Source of the DNA: Alkalimonas sp.
Lineage (GTDB): Bacteria; Pseudomonadota; Gammaproteobacteria; Enterobacterales; Alteromonadaceae
DNA: 33,880 bases
Assembly: GCA_020831935.1 (NCBI GenBank)
Contig: JAFIFR010000009.1
Location: 1-33,880 of the forward strand
Direction of reading: 5' to 3'
Both the position numbers and the translations under genes were made by a program. The notes beneath the pieces were generated by a model. It saw only the letters and a program-made list of their open reading frames with translations. It was not told where the DNA came from and did not search any database. This document shows, one piece after another, positions 1-8,079 of the stretch (the first letter of the stretch is position 1; the number at the start of each line of letters is the position of its first letter).

Positions 1-49
1 TGGCACAAAAAAACATCGGCTTAATTTTGGATGGTGAAGCGCTTCGTCG

Positions 50-1360
50 TCACTTTGGAGGCAATACCAAGCATGGTTTGGCGGTTGGGGTGCGCTGCCA
101 GTTGCTGTTAAGCGGCGTATGCGGGCTAAAAAAACCAGTATTTTGCAAATAAAACTTAGCACCTGTGCTGCCACCTGCAAAGTCCAGTCGGTTTTGGCTT
201 TGGGCGGTAGCATCACCGGTAAAGCGTGCCTCGGTTGCTTCCAGCCAATCGCCTTCCGTGGTTTTAAACCATTGGCTGTGGTAATAGGCTTTGCGAGTGG
301 TATCGCCGGTTTCCGTCAAAAAGTTTTCCAAAAAAGAGTGCGGCCGCTCAATGTAGCGCTGGGTTTTGGGGCGCTTGAATCGGGCGATAAACTGCCAGCT
401 ACCCAGCTCTGGAGCATAAAACCAGGCGCTGTACTCGGTGTAGTTATTGGCAATGGGGTGGCCACGCAGCAAAAAGCCATAGGCAGTGTCGGTTTGCCAT
501 GGGAAACGCAGATAGCTTTGTCCGCCGGAGCCTTCATTGCCAAATTCTCCGCTGACAACGTCCAACCCTTTATCCAGTAACTTGACCTGATACTCGGTAG
601 GTATAGTGGTTGGGTCATCGGTTTCATAAGGACTCCAGACTGAAAACAGCACTCGTCGCTCCGTGGCGGAGTTTACCTGAATGCCAAAATAACCATCGGC
701 AAAGCCATTGGCCATAAAGAAGGAGCCCAGAGCATCATAGCCTTCAGGAACGGTGATCTCACTGTAAAACCATTCAATGGCGCTGTCGGTTGCTGGTTGA
801 TAGCCCAAGTGGACTGAAGGCCCACGGCGTCCCCAATAGTCGTCGTGATCGATAAAGCGTACCTGGCCAGCCTTGCTGTTAATCAGCAACTGATCCAGTT
901 GAGCGAAGTGCTTGCTTGGGCTGCTAATGCCCCGAATCACAAGGCGCTGATAGCCAGGCTCTGAGATTTGAAACTGTCCCAGCGCCAATTGGGTAGGAGC
1001 GGTATCGGTAAACTGAACTTCCCGCAATTGGCTATTCAGCTCAACCTCCAATCGGGTTGGGCTGGTGATGGCTTGTCCTGTCAGGCTGAGCTCGAGGTCG
1101 CCGGTTGTTTCGGTGTGAAAGTAGACCTGAATGACATCCTGACTGTGTTGCCAGTTGCGGATGCCGTCTGCAGTGACCAGTTGCCGGGTTTGCTCAGGAT
1201 TGGACTCGACCCAACTGTTGGCAGCCAATTCCAGTTGGTAACCGTAGGTAGGGGTAGGCGTCGTCTGCCCGGATTCGGAGTGATCCTCGCTTTGGCCCGT
1301 GCAACCAAGCAGGATGCAGCCTGTTAGAGCGATAATCCTTAATTTCAAATGATAGTGCAT
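50..1360 (-). CDS. DUF5077/DUF3472 domain lipoprotein of the GalNAc locus
   Basis: The predicted product is 436 residues, exported and lipid-anchored. I place the start at the ATG at 1360, because it begins a lipoprotein signal (basic N-terminus, hydrophobic stretch, lipobox LLGC with Cys20). The longer reading frame to 1402 would translate the terminator hairpin upstream. After a short Ser/Thr/Pro linker, residues about 40-155 look like a DUF5077 beta-sandwich, and about 170-420 resemble DUF3472 (WGRRGPSVHLGY, then FMANGFADGYFGIQVNS). These families are found in secreted proteins, often with glycan-utilisation genes. No catalytic residues can be assigned. It follows the TonB receptor gene on the same strand, so a role in binding or processing GalNAc glycans at the cell surface is inferred. 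The C-terminus (ending LVLPPK) is not an obvious family end, but other frames give no better continuation. Confidence 0.75.
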   Translation of the reverse strand: MHYHLKLRIIALTGCILLGCTGQSEDHSESGQTTPTPTYGYQLELAANSWVESNPEQTRQLVTADGIRNWQHSQDVIQVYFHTETTGDLELSLTGQAITSPTRLEVELNSQLREVQFTDTAPTQLALGQFQISEPGYQRLVIRGISSPSKHFAQLDQLLINSKAGQVRFIDHDDYWGRRGPSVHLGYQPATDSAIEWFYSEITVPEGYDALGSFFMANGFADGYFGIQVNSATERRVLFSVWSPYETDDPTTIPTEYQVKLLDKGLDVVSGEFGNEGSGGQSYLRFPWQTDTAYGFLLRGHPIANNYTEYSAWFYAPELGSWQFIARFKRPKTQRYIERPHSFLENFLTETGDTTRKAYYHSQWFKTTEGDWLEATEARFTGDATAQSQNRLDFAGGSTGAKFYLQNTGFFSPHTPLNSNWQRTPTAKPCLVLPPK

Positions 1361-1373
1361 AGCTGTGATCCAT

Positions 1374-1398
1374 AAAAAAGGGCGCCGCAATGGCGCCC
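1374..1398 (-). terminator. Intrinsic terminator after the TonB receptor gene
   Basis: On the minus strand a perfect 7-bp stem GGGCGCC/GGCGCCC (1398-1392 and 1386-1380) with a 5-nt loop is followed by six T. It starts 14 nt past the receptor stop codon. The T-run ends only about 13 nt before the start of the downstream lipoprotein gene, so that gene is either transcribed by read-through or from a promoter inside the receptor gene. Confidence 0.85.
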
Positions 1399-1411
1399 AC
1401 AAAAGCGCTAC

Positions 1412-4210
1412 TTAAAAGTAGGCGCGTACTCCCAGAGAAAGCTGAGTACCAAAACGTTCCAGATAGGACACCTGGTCGTCCCGGTCAATGTAATGCCAGG
1501 CCCTGTTGTTGGTTAGGTTGGAGGCTTCGGCAAACACCGTGACTTTGTCGTTGATGTCGTAGCTTAAGCTGGCATCCAGCTGACCATAAGCGGCGTGCCA
1601 GGCTGGGCCGCCCCAGGCATCCGGGTTCAGTAGGTACTTACTGCGCCAGTTGTACGCCAACCGGGCCTGCAGACCATACTGCTCGTAATACAACACGGCG
1701 TTGTAGGAGTTTTTCGACATGCCCTGAAACGGCAGGCCAGCTGCTTTTAACTCAGGGTCGTCGTAGTTGCTGTCGACATAAGTGTAGTTCAATAAGAAAC
1801 CCAGGCCATCAAACGGAGCTGGCAGCAAGTCAGTAAAGGATTGTTGCCAGGCTAGCTCGTAACCGCGAACCGAAGCACCGTAATCACCACTGACTGGCTC
1901 ATAAATGAAGTATTCAATCCCTTCAACGACACCGGGTTTTCCTTCAGAGCTGATAAACGACAGAATATCTTTGTAGAAAACACCCACATTTAAAGCACTG
2001 GCTTCGGCAAAAAACCAGCCCAGCACAAGATCGGCCTGACGAGCGCGCTCGGGTTCTACATTGGCATTGCCCCGACTAAGCACCGGCAAGCCTTGCTCGC
2101 GGCTGGTAAAGTTTGGTGCTGCCCAGGGGCGAAGGTAGCCAAGGCTCGGTCGGCTCAGCACTTCTGCAGCCGATGCGCGCAGCTGCAGGTCATCGCGCAA
2201 TTGCATGCGGAAATTCATGCTGGGCAGAATATTGGTGTAGCTGCCACTGAAGCCGACATCCCGGACTTCATCTTGCCAGTCGTTATTGACCGGTTCGCCG
2301 GTCTCGGGGTTGAGCTCTATCAAGCTAAAGTCGTAGCCAAAGCCTGTGGAGTCGACACTGGTGCGACTGGCACGCAGACCCAGGTTTAACACATAAGGCA
2401 TCTCTGCCAGTTCGCTTTCAAAATCCGCTTGCACAAAGGCTGCAGTGACCGCTTCCGTCACCCGGTAGCTGTTCTGTAGTACGACACTGGGCACAATGCC
2501 AGCATTGGCGGCGTCTTCGTTGATGGTGCGGTAATAATCGACCAGATCATCGTAGTCAAAGCTGGGCCAGGGTTGTGGAGTTAAGCTGTTTTCACCTTTT
2601 AAAAAGTTATCAAAGTTTGCCGGGCGAAAAACCGAAGATGGAATGGCAAAGAGCTCGAACGCACCACGCTGGAACACCGTACTGTCATCAAATGCATAGC
2701 CATCTTGTTCCAGAAAATACCCGCCGCGGCTAAATTGACTGGGGTTGCGGGACTGGAAGCCGTCTTGTTGCTTGGCTTGACGCAAATAGGTCAGGCCGGC
2801 ATCCAATCGGGTCATGATGCCGCCAAAGGGTTGGTACTGCGTCATCAGTTTTAAATCGGTCACGCTGTCTTTTACCCCGGTACCGGAGCTTAAGCTGTAA
2901 TGGGCACCGTATTGCTGATCGGCTGTTAAGCCAGGCTCAATCACCACATCCGGCAGCATATGGCCGGTGCTGTAATCGATATCAATCGCATCAACAAAGC
3001 CTCGGGCAACAATGAAGCGATTGTCACCGTTGTTTTTATTGCGGGCTTCGGAGTAGGCGGCATCTGCTTCCAGTGTCCACTCGTCATTCAGGTAGAAGCG
3101 GGCATTGGTTCCAAGTTGCCAGGTGTCGCTGCGCCGTGGTGTGGTGCGATTCAGCAGTTCGACCATGGTTTCCGGGCCGGTCTGACGAATTTTATTCACC
3201 CGCCCCAACTCATCAAAATTAGGGTCGGTAAAGATGGGCGTGCTGGGTGTCCAGGACTCATCGTAATTGACAAAGCCGATCTCGTAAAAGCTGCCATCGG
3301 TGGTGTAACGTGAGTACAAGGCATCCAGGTTTAAATCCAGCCGATCATTGGGTTGCCATTGCAGGGCCAACGAGCTGCCAATGCGGGTTCGAACATCCTG
3401 AGCATTGGCGAAGTACATGTACATCGGGATTTGCGAAGGAAAGCGTTCGTCCTCGCTGATCACGCCGTCGCCATTCATATCGACATTCAGGAAGGCGTCC
3501 TCGTCTTCATCATCAAAGCCAGAGGCCCTGTAGGTATCAGCCCTTAGCGTTTTGCGTGAATACACCATGGAAAACAATGCCCCCAGCCGATTATCGGCGG
3601 TCTTATCGCCGATGATAAAAGAGGCGTGTGGGTGGATGTCGCCTGAGCGGGACTCGTGGATCCCCTTGACGGAGGCTGCCACGGTTCGGCCATCCAGCGC
3701 CAATGGCTTGCGGGTTTCGATGTTGATGACAGCACCGATGCCGCCATCAATAAGCCGGGCCTCGGGAGACTTGTACACGCTAAGAACATTGACCAGTTCA
3801 GAGGCAATGGTGTCGAAGTTAAAATCGCGGCCGGCAAATTCAGAAGCCAACTTACGGTCATTAAGAGTAGTGGTGTTGTAACCACCGCTTAAGCCGCGAA
3901 CGGAAATGTTCTGACCTTCGCCACTGTTGCGAGTGATGGTGATCCCCGGAATGCGTTGCAGGGCTTCCGCCAGATTTTCATCGGGAAATTTGCCGATGTC
4001 ATCTGCCACCACCACATCCACCACAGAGGTCGCATTTTGTTTTAAAAACTGCGATTCGCTGATGCTGCCCCGGATACCGCTCACCTGGATGCGTTCAATG
4101 TCATCATCGTCCTGCACTTGTTGCTCGGCCAAGCTTAAAGGCGCTTGCAGGCTGAATAGACCAGCCAGGGCTAGCGCCAATGGCTTGGGCGTAAAGGATT
4201 GCTTTTTCAT
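1412..4210 (-). CDS. TonB-dependent outer-membrane receptor, probably for GalNAc glycans
   Basis: The product is 932 residues, a typical size for large oligosaccharide-type TonB receptors. Visible parts are a signal peptide (MKKQSFTPKPLALALAGLF..., cleavage near LSLA), a TonB-box-like segment around ERIQVSG, a plug domain with DENLAEALQRIPGI and ISVRGL, and a beta-barrel ending in the terminal aromatic of ...RAYF. An EF-hand-like loop DMNGDGVISEDE lies at residues 244-255. The start ATG at 4210 has a strong Shine-Dalgarno (AGGGGAG). It is divergent from the agaR operon. Related outer-membrane receptors are members of the Shewanella GalNAc regulon, so energised import of GalNAc-containing glycans is the inferred role; the substrate is not provable from sequence. 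Confidence 0.93.
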   Translation of the reverse strand: MKKQSFTPKPLALALAGLFSLQAPLSLAEQQVQDDDDIERIQVSGIRGSISESQFLKQNATSVVDVVVADDIGKFPDENLAEALQRIPGITITRNSGEGQNISVRGLSGGYNTTTLNDRKLASEFAGRDFNFDTIASELVNVLSVYKSPEARLIDGGIGAVINIETRKPLALDGRTVAASVKGIHESRSGDIHPHASFIIGDKTADNRLGALFSMVYSRKTLRADTYRASGFDDEDEDAFLNVDMNGDGVISEDERFPSQIPMYMYFANAQDVRTRIGSSLALQWQPNDRLDLNLDALYSRYTTDGSFYEIGFVNYDESWTPSTPIFTDPNFDELGRVNKIRQTGPETMVELLNRTTPRRSDTWQLGTNARFYLNDEWTLEADAAYSEARNKNNGDNRFIVARGFVDAIDIDYSTGHMLPDVVIEPGLTADQQYGAHYSLSSGTGVKDSVTDLKLMTQYQPFGGIMTRLDAGLTYLRQAKQQDGFQSRNPSQFSRGGYFLEQDGYAFDDSTVFQRGAFELFAIPSSVFRPANFDNFLKGENSLTPQPWPSFDYDDLVDYYRTINEDAANAGIVPSVVLQNSYRVTEAVTAAFVQADFESELAEMPYVLNLGLRASRTSVDSTGFGYDFSLIELNPETGEPVNNDWQDEVRDVGFSGSYTNILPSMNFRMQLRDDLQLRASAAEVLSRPSLGYLRPWAAPNFTSREQGLPVLSRGNANVEPERARQADLVLGWFFAEASALNVGVFYKDILSFISSEGKPGVVEGIEYFIYEPVSGDYGASVRGYELAWQQSFTDLLPAPFDGLGFLLNYTYVDSNYDDPELKAAGLPFQGMSKNSYNAVLYYEQYGLQARLAYNWRSKYLLNPDAWGGPAWHAAYGQLDASLSYDINDKVTVFAEASNLTNNRAWHYIDRDDQVSYLERFGTQLSLGVRAYF

Positions 4211-4236
4211 AATCTCCCCTGTGTTTTTATCGGTTC

Positions 4237-4260
4237 AGTGCGATTTACCGCACTTTTTTT
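4237..4260 (+). other. Terminator-like hairpin in the receptor 5' leader, opposite orientation
   Basis: AGTGCG (4237-4242) and CGCACT (4249-4254) form a perfect 6-bp stem with a 6-nt loop. A T-run continues to 4260 on the plus strand. In the receptor mRNA (minus strand) it is an A-tract followed by a hairpin about 27 nt before the start codon. No plus-strand gene ends here, so it could be an antisense terminator, a leader RNA structure or chance. Confidence 0.35.
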
Positions 4261-4278
4261 CCTGGTGTTGCAATGTCA

Positions 4279-4312
4279 TATCGAAAGCTATCGAAAGTCT
4301 TTATTGCTTTCG
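4279..4312 (-). promoter_or_regulatory. Candidate AgaR operator (CTTTCGATA repeats)
   Basis: On the minus strand CTTTCGATA occurs twice with an exact 10-bp period (plus strand TATCGAAAG at 4279-4287 and 4289-4297). An inverted CGAAAG half-site is at 4307-4312. DeoR-family repressors, including E. coli AgaR, bind repeated CTTTC-type elements. The repeats span roughly +2 to +36 of the predicted receptor transcript, a position suited to repression. Assignment to the adjacent AgaR is inference. Confidence 0.6.
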
Positions 4313-4320
4313 TAAGTAGT

Positions 4321-4350
4321 TTTATAGCCTGTTTTTTGCTCATTAATCAA
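4321..4350 (-). promoter_or_regulatory. Predicted sigma-70 promoter of the TonB receptor gene
   Basis: On the minus strand a -35 TTGATT (4350-4345) is followed after 18 nt by a -10 TATAAA (4326-4321). This places transcription start near 4314 and gives a leader of about 104 nt containing the operator repeats and the hairpin. This promoter and the agaR promoter lie in the 323-nt divergent intergenic region 4211-4533, which holds no gene. Confidence 0.55.
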
Positions 4351-4466
4351 TAGCGAAATCAAAAAAAATTAATTCTTGCTTTTTGTTTTTCGGGCTGGTA
4401 AATCTAATAACAGGCTGATGGCACGCGAATGCAAGCAGTGTGAAGTGCAAAATGAATCGTAAGCAT

Positions 4467-4494
4467 TTGAAAGAGTCTGTGAAGGTGTTATCTT
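4467..4494 (+). promoter_or_regulatory. Predicted promoter of the agaR operon
   Basis: TTGAAA (4467-4472) and TATCTT (4489-4494) with a 16-nt spacer give a reasonable sigma-70 promoter, with start near 4501 and a leader of about 33 nt. A GAAAG half-element overlaps the -35. An inverted repeat GTTATC/GATAAC (4487-4492, 4512-4517) brackets the start region and could be a second regulatory site. Confidence 0.45.
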
Positions 4495-4533
4495 GACGTT
4501 AATGATGAAGCGATAACAACAAGCGGACTTGAT

Positions 4534-5316
4534 ATGAGTGGATTAAATACGATTGAGCGGCAGCAGCAAATAGTCAGGCTGACCCAGCAGCATGGCAAGG
4601 TCTCGGTGAAAGAACTTTCAGAGCGCTTTGCCGTATCCGAGGTGACCATTCGCAATGATCTGGGTGTTTTGGATCGGAAAAAGCTGCTGGTTCGTTCGCG
4701 TGGTGGGGCCATGGTGAATTCCCAGCTAAGCCGGGAATTATCCCTGAAAGAGAAAAGCCACCATCGCCATGCGTTGAAGCAGCAGTTGGGAAAGGCGGCG
4801 GCGCTGTTGGTGGGCGACGATGAACAGATCCTGCTGGATTCAGGCACCACCACCCAGGAAGTAGCAGCCAACCTGGTCGATCGCAAGAATCTGGTGGTGA
4901 TGACCAATGGGTTGAACATTGCCATGGAGCTCTCGCAGGCGGAAGACGTCCAGGTGATGCTGACCGGTGGTGTCTTGCGGAAAAAATCGATGTCGTTTTA
5001 TGGGCATCTGGCAGAAAAAAGTTTGCAGGACTTTCACTTTAGCAAATTGATTTTAGGGGTTGACGGCTTTGATTTAAAAACCGGGCTGGCAACACACTTT
5101 GAAAAAGAGGCGGTGCTCAATCGCATTATGTGCGAAATCGCCAGTGAAATTATCGTGGTGACGGACTCATCCAAATTTGATGCCCGGGCATTTCATCGCA
5201 TTTGCCCTATTCAGCGGATCCATACCCTGGTGACCGATGAAGGCATTCCTGCTGAGTACGTCCAGGCATTAGAACGGCAAGGTGTGCGCTTACATCTGGT
5301 CAAACAGAGCAAATAA
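4534..5316 (+). CDS. agaR: DeoR-family transcriptional repressor, AgaR type
   Basis: The 260-residue product has the DeoR-family layout. An N-terminal winged helix-turn-helix (about residues 5-57) contains VSVKELSERFAVSEVTIRND and RSRGGAM. It is followed by the DeoR C-terminal sensor domain with DSGTTTQEVA, the phosphosugar-binding loop typical of the ribose-5-phosphate-isomerase-like fold. It is the first gene of the plus arm, 15 nt before the GH109 gene, and sits next to the candidate operator, so it likely represses both arms. By analogy with known AgaR proteins the inducer should be a GalNAc/GalN-6-phosphate pathway sugar phosphate. The family call is certain; the specificity rests on context. 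Confidence 0.9.
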   Translation: MSGLNTIERQQQIVRLTQQHGKVSVKELSERFAVSEVTIRNDLGVLDRKKLLVRSRGGAMVNSQLSRELSLKEKSHHRHALKQQLGKAAALLVGDDEQILLDSGTTTQEVAANLVDRKNLVVMTNGLNIAMELSQAEDVQVMLTGGVLRKKSMSFYGHLAEKSLQDFHFSKLILGVDGFDLKTGLATHFEKEAVLNRIMCEIASEIIVVTDSSKFDARAFHRICPIQRIHTLVTDEGIPAEYVQALERQGVRLHLVKQSK

Positions 5317-5331
5317 AACAGGAGCATGAAA

Positions 5332-6699
5332 ATGTCCAAATTGAATCGTCGATCCTTTTTAAAAGCCACCATGGCAACCGCAGCACTGGGCGCCATGGCC
5401 GGGTGCAGCAGTCATGCCAGTGGGGCTTATACCCCGGCAGCCAAAGGCAAGAGTGTAATGGGCCTGGTGGCGCCCAAAATGGACACGGTTCGGGTTGGGC
5501 TGATTGGTGTAGGGGAGCGCGGCGTCGGCTTTGTGCGCCACTTTTGCCACATCGATGGCGCTGTAGTGACTGCGATCTGCGATACCGATCCTTTGGTGCT
5601 GGAGCGTGCGTCCTCGATTGTAACATCGCTCGGTGGTGACAAACCAGCCGTCTATGGGGATCATCCTTACGCCTACCGCGACATGCTGGAGCGCGATGAC
5701 ATCGATATTGTGATCATTTCCACCCCCTGGGAATGGCACCATCCGATGGCCAAAGATACCATGCTGGCCGGCAAACATGCCTTTGTTGAGGTGCCACTTG
5801 CTCTGACCGTGGCTGAAATGTGGGATCTGGTGGATACCGCCGAAAAAACCCAACTGAACTGCATGATGATGGAAAACGTCAACTATGGCCGCGATGAATT
5901 GATGGTGCTGAACATGGTGCGTCAAGGGCTGTTCGGCGAGCTGTTGCACGGCGAAGCGGCCTACATCCATGAACTGCGCTGGCAAATGAAGCAGATGGAT
6001 CGCAAAACCGGTTCCTGGCGCACCCATTACCACACTTCGCACAATGGCAACTTGTACCCAACCCATGGGCTTGGGCCGGTATCGCAGTACATGAACATCA
6101 ACCGGGGTGACCGCTTTGATTACATGACCTCGATGAGCTCGCCAGCCCTAGGTCGGGCTGCCTACGCCAAACGCGAATTTCCAGCCGATCACCCGCGCAA
6201 CCAATTGAACTTTATTCATGGGGACATGAACACCAGCATCATCAAGACGGTGAAAGGCCGGACCATTATGGTGCAACACGATACCACCACACCCATGCCC
6301 TATAGCCGACACAATCTTATTCAAGGCACCAATGGGGTTTTTGCCGGCTTCCCCAACCGGATCGCGCTTGAAAACGGCGGTCGCAAAGACTTCCATTATT
6401 GGGACCATGATATGGATTATTGGTACAAAAAGTACGAGCATCCACTTTGGGTTCGGATGGGGCAAGAAGCTGAAAAGCAGGGCGGCCATGGTGGCATGGA
6501 CTTTTTGATGTGCTGGCGGATGATTTACTGCCTGCGTAACGGGGAGCCGCTGGACCAGGATGTGTACGATGGTGCTGCCTGGTCGGTGATTCTGCCGCTC
6601 TCTGTCGCTTCTGTTGCTGATCGCGGCAACTCCAAAGATATCCCGGACTTTACCCGTGGTGCCTGGGAAACCGGCAAGCCGCTTGGCATTGTCAGCTAA
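5332..6699 (+). CDS. GH109 alpha-N-acetylgalactosaminidase, Tat-exported Gfo/Idh/MocA protein
   Basis: This 455-residue protein should release terminal alpha-linked GalNAc by the NAD-dependent mechanism of GH109. The ATG at 5332 is 7 nt after AGGAG (5320-5324), whereas the upstream ATG at 5326 is only 1 nt from it, so 5332 is preferred. The N-terminus has a twin-arginine motif NRRSFLK (Arg6-Arg7) and a lipobox-like AMAGC at Cys25, pointing to folded export and probable lipid anchoring. A Rossmann NAD motif GVGERG is at 59-64. The C-terminal domain carries [34 protein letters not shown] and THGLGP, which are characteristic of GH109. Between repressor and kinase genes of a GalNAc operon, this is the expected periplasmic sugar-releasing step. 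A plain oxidoreductase is the alternative. Confidence 0.88.
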   Translation: MSKLNRRSFLKATMATAALGAMAGCSSHASGAYTPAAKGKSVMGLVAPKMDTVRVGLIGVGERGVGFVRHFCHIDGAVVTAICDTDPLVLERASSIVTSLGGDKPAVYGDHPYAYRDMLERDDIDIVIISTPWEWHHPMAKDTMLAGKHAFVEVPLALTVAEMWDLVDTAEKTQLNCMMMENVNYGRDELMVLNMVRQGLFGELLHGEAAYIHELRWQMKQMDRKTGSWRTHYHTSHNGNLYPTHGLGPVSQYMNINRGDRFDYMTSMSSPALGRAAYAKREFPADHPRNQLNFIHGDMNTSIIKTVKGRTIMVQHDTTTPMPYSRHNLIQGTNGVFAGFPNRIALENGGRKDFHYWDHDMDYWYKKYEHPLWVRMGQEAEKQGGHGGMDFLMCWRMIYCLRNGEPLDQDVYDGAAWSVILPLSVASVADRGNSKDIPDFTRGAWETGKPLGIVS

Positions 6700-6733
6700 G
6701 CCCGACAGATAGTCGTTCATTTGTTGCCCTTTA

Positions 6734-6759
6734 CCGGGGCTTTAGGCCCCGGCTTTTTT
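6734..6759 (+). terminator. Intrinsic terminator inside the GalNAc operon
   Basis: A 7-bp GC-only stem CCGGGGC/GCCCCGG (6734-6740, 6746-6752) with a 5-nt loop is followed by C and six T. It lies between the GH109 gene and agaZ, ending about 18 nt before the agaZ start and immediately before its ribosome binding site. It should reduce transcription of the downstream catabolic genes relative to agaR and GH109. Confidence 0.85.
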
Positions 6760-6777
6760 GATTCGATTGAGGAACCC

Positions 6778-8079
6778 ATGCAATCACTGCACGCCATCCT
6801 TGCTGCCAATAAAACTGGTCAGCAACGAGGAATTTATTCCGTTTGCTCTGCCCACCCTCTGGTCCTGAAAGCGGCTTTGCTGCAAGCGAAGCAGGACCAA
6901 AGCCCCTTACTGATTGAGGCAACAGCCAATCAGGTCAATCAGGAGGGTGGTTACACCGGCATGGCACCTACTGATTTTATTGCGTTTGTCCGGCAACTTG
7001 CCGCTGAGGTAGGTTTTCACGAGCAGCATCTGATTTTTGGTGGCGACCATTTGGGGCCGGTGTGCTGGCAAAATCTCCCTGCGGCACAAGCCATGGCGAA
7101 AGCCGAGGTGTTGATAGCGGCTTTTGTTGCAGCAGGCTTTGAAAAAATTCACCTGGATACCAGCATGCGCTGTGCCGATGATCCGGCGGTGTTAAGCGAT
7201 GATGTGATTGCTGAACGGGCCGCTCAACTCTGTCAGGTGGCAGAGCAAACTGCGGCAAGGGCAGGGCGTGCTGCGTCCTTGTGTTATGTCATTGGTACCG
7301 AAGTACCGCCTCCGGGCGGTGTCGCTGAGTTGGAACAGGGCATAGCGCCGACTTCGGTTGCGAGCGTCCAGGCAACACTGCAAGCTCACAAGCAGGCATT
7401 TATCGCTGCGGGCTTGGCCGCTGAAGTTTGGTCCCGGGTGATTGCGGTGGTGGTGCAGCCTGGTGTTGAGTTCGACAATAGCCAGGTGCACGCCTTTGAT
7501 GCAGCCAAAGCGCATGATTTAACCGCTTTTATTCAAGCTGAACCAGGGCTGGTGTTTGAAGCTCACTCGACCGATTACCAAAGCAGCATGGCGTATCAGG
7601 CGCTGGTGCAAGGGCATTTTGCTATTTTAAAAGTTGGGCCTCAGCTGACCTTTGCACTGCGTGAAGCCCTGTTTGCTTTGGCTTTGCTGGAACAGCAGTT
7701 GATGCCTGCGTCGCAAAGCTCGGCACTGATCACCACCTGCTTGGCTTTGATGGCCGAGAAACCACAGCACTGGCAGAAGTTTTACCGGGCGGAAGGCGCT
7801 GAGCTGGTGCAGCTGCAACTGTACAGCTACAGTGATCGGATACGCTACTACTGGCCAGAGCCATTGCTGCAACAGGCGGTAGCGCGTTTATTTGGCAATT
7901 TACGTGGCTGTACGCTTAGCCAGCCCTTGTTGCACCAGTTCCTGCCGCAGCATACGGTACCGGAGTCGGTGCAGTCCTTGACAACAGACCCAGAGCAGCT
8001 GGTGATCCGACATATTCAGCGGGTGCTGGCGCGTTATGCCAAGGCCTGTGGTTTTCAGCAGCAGGAGCTCCAACAATGA
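6778..8079 (+). CDS. agaZ: AgaZ/KbaZ family protein of tagatose phosphate metabolism
   Basis: The product is about 433 residues, close to E. coli KbaZ/AgaZ. I chose the ATG at 6778 because it follows a TGAGGA ribosome binding site and begins MQSLHAILAANKTGQQRGIY as in the family; the longer frame from a TTG at 6721 reads through the terminator. Family sequence is visible in SVCSAHPLVLKAAL, IEATANQVNQEGGYTGM and FGGDHLGP, consistent with a TIM-barrel. KbaZ/GatZ proteins are described as non-catalytic subunits supporting tagatose-1,6-bisphosphate aldolase; comparative genomics has also proposed a tagatose-6-phosphate kinase role for AgaZ. No catalytic AgaY/KbaY partner is in the window. The stop overlaps the agaS start by 4 nt. 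Confidence 0.9.
   Translation: MQSLHAILAANKTGQQRGIYSVCSAHPLVLKAALLQAKQDQSPLLIEATANQVNQEGGYTGMAPTDFIAFVRQLAAEVGFHEQHLIFGGDHLGPVCWQNLPAAQAMAKAEVLIAAFVAAGFEKIHLDTSMRCADDPAVLSDDVIAERAAQLCQVAEQTAARAGRAASLCYVIGTEVPPPGGVAELEQGIAPTSVASVQATLQAHKQAFIAAGLAAEVWSRVIAVVVQPGVEFDNSQVHAFDAAKAHDLTAFIQAEPGLVFEAHSTDYQSSMAYQALVQGHFAILKVGPQLTFALREALFALALLEQQLMPASQSSALITTCLALMAEKPQHWQKFYRAEGAELVQLQLYSYSDRIRYYWPEPLLQQAVARLFGNLRGCTLSQPLLHQFLPQHTVPESVQSLTTDPEQLVIRHIQRVLARYAKACGFQQQELQQ

Noticed and set aside
50-130. Possible frameshift at the C-terminus of the DUF3472 protein
   Set aside because: The end looked unusual, but reading the other two minus frames gave no better family-like continuation.
4487-4517. GTTATC/GATAAC inverted repeat as the main AgaR operator
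   Set aside because: Only 6-bp arms separated by 19 nt and no CTTTC element; the phased CTTTCGATA repeats at 4279-4312 are a much better candidate.
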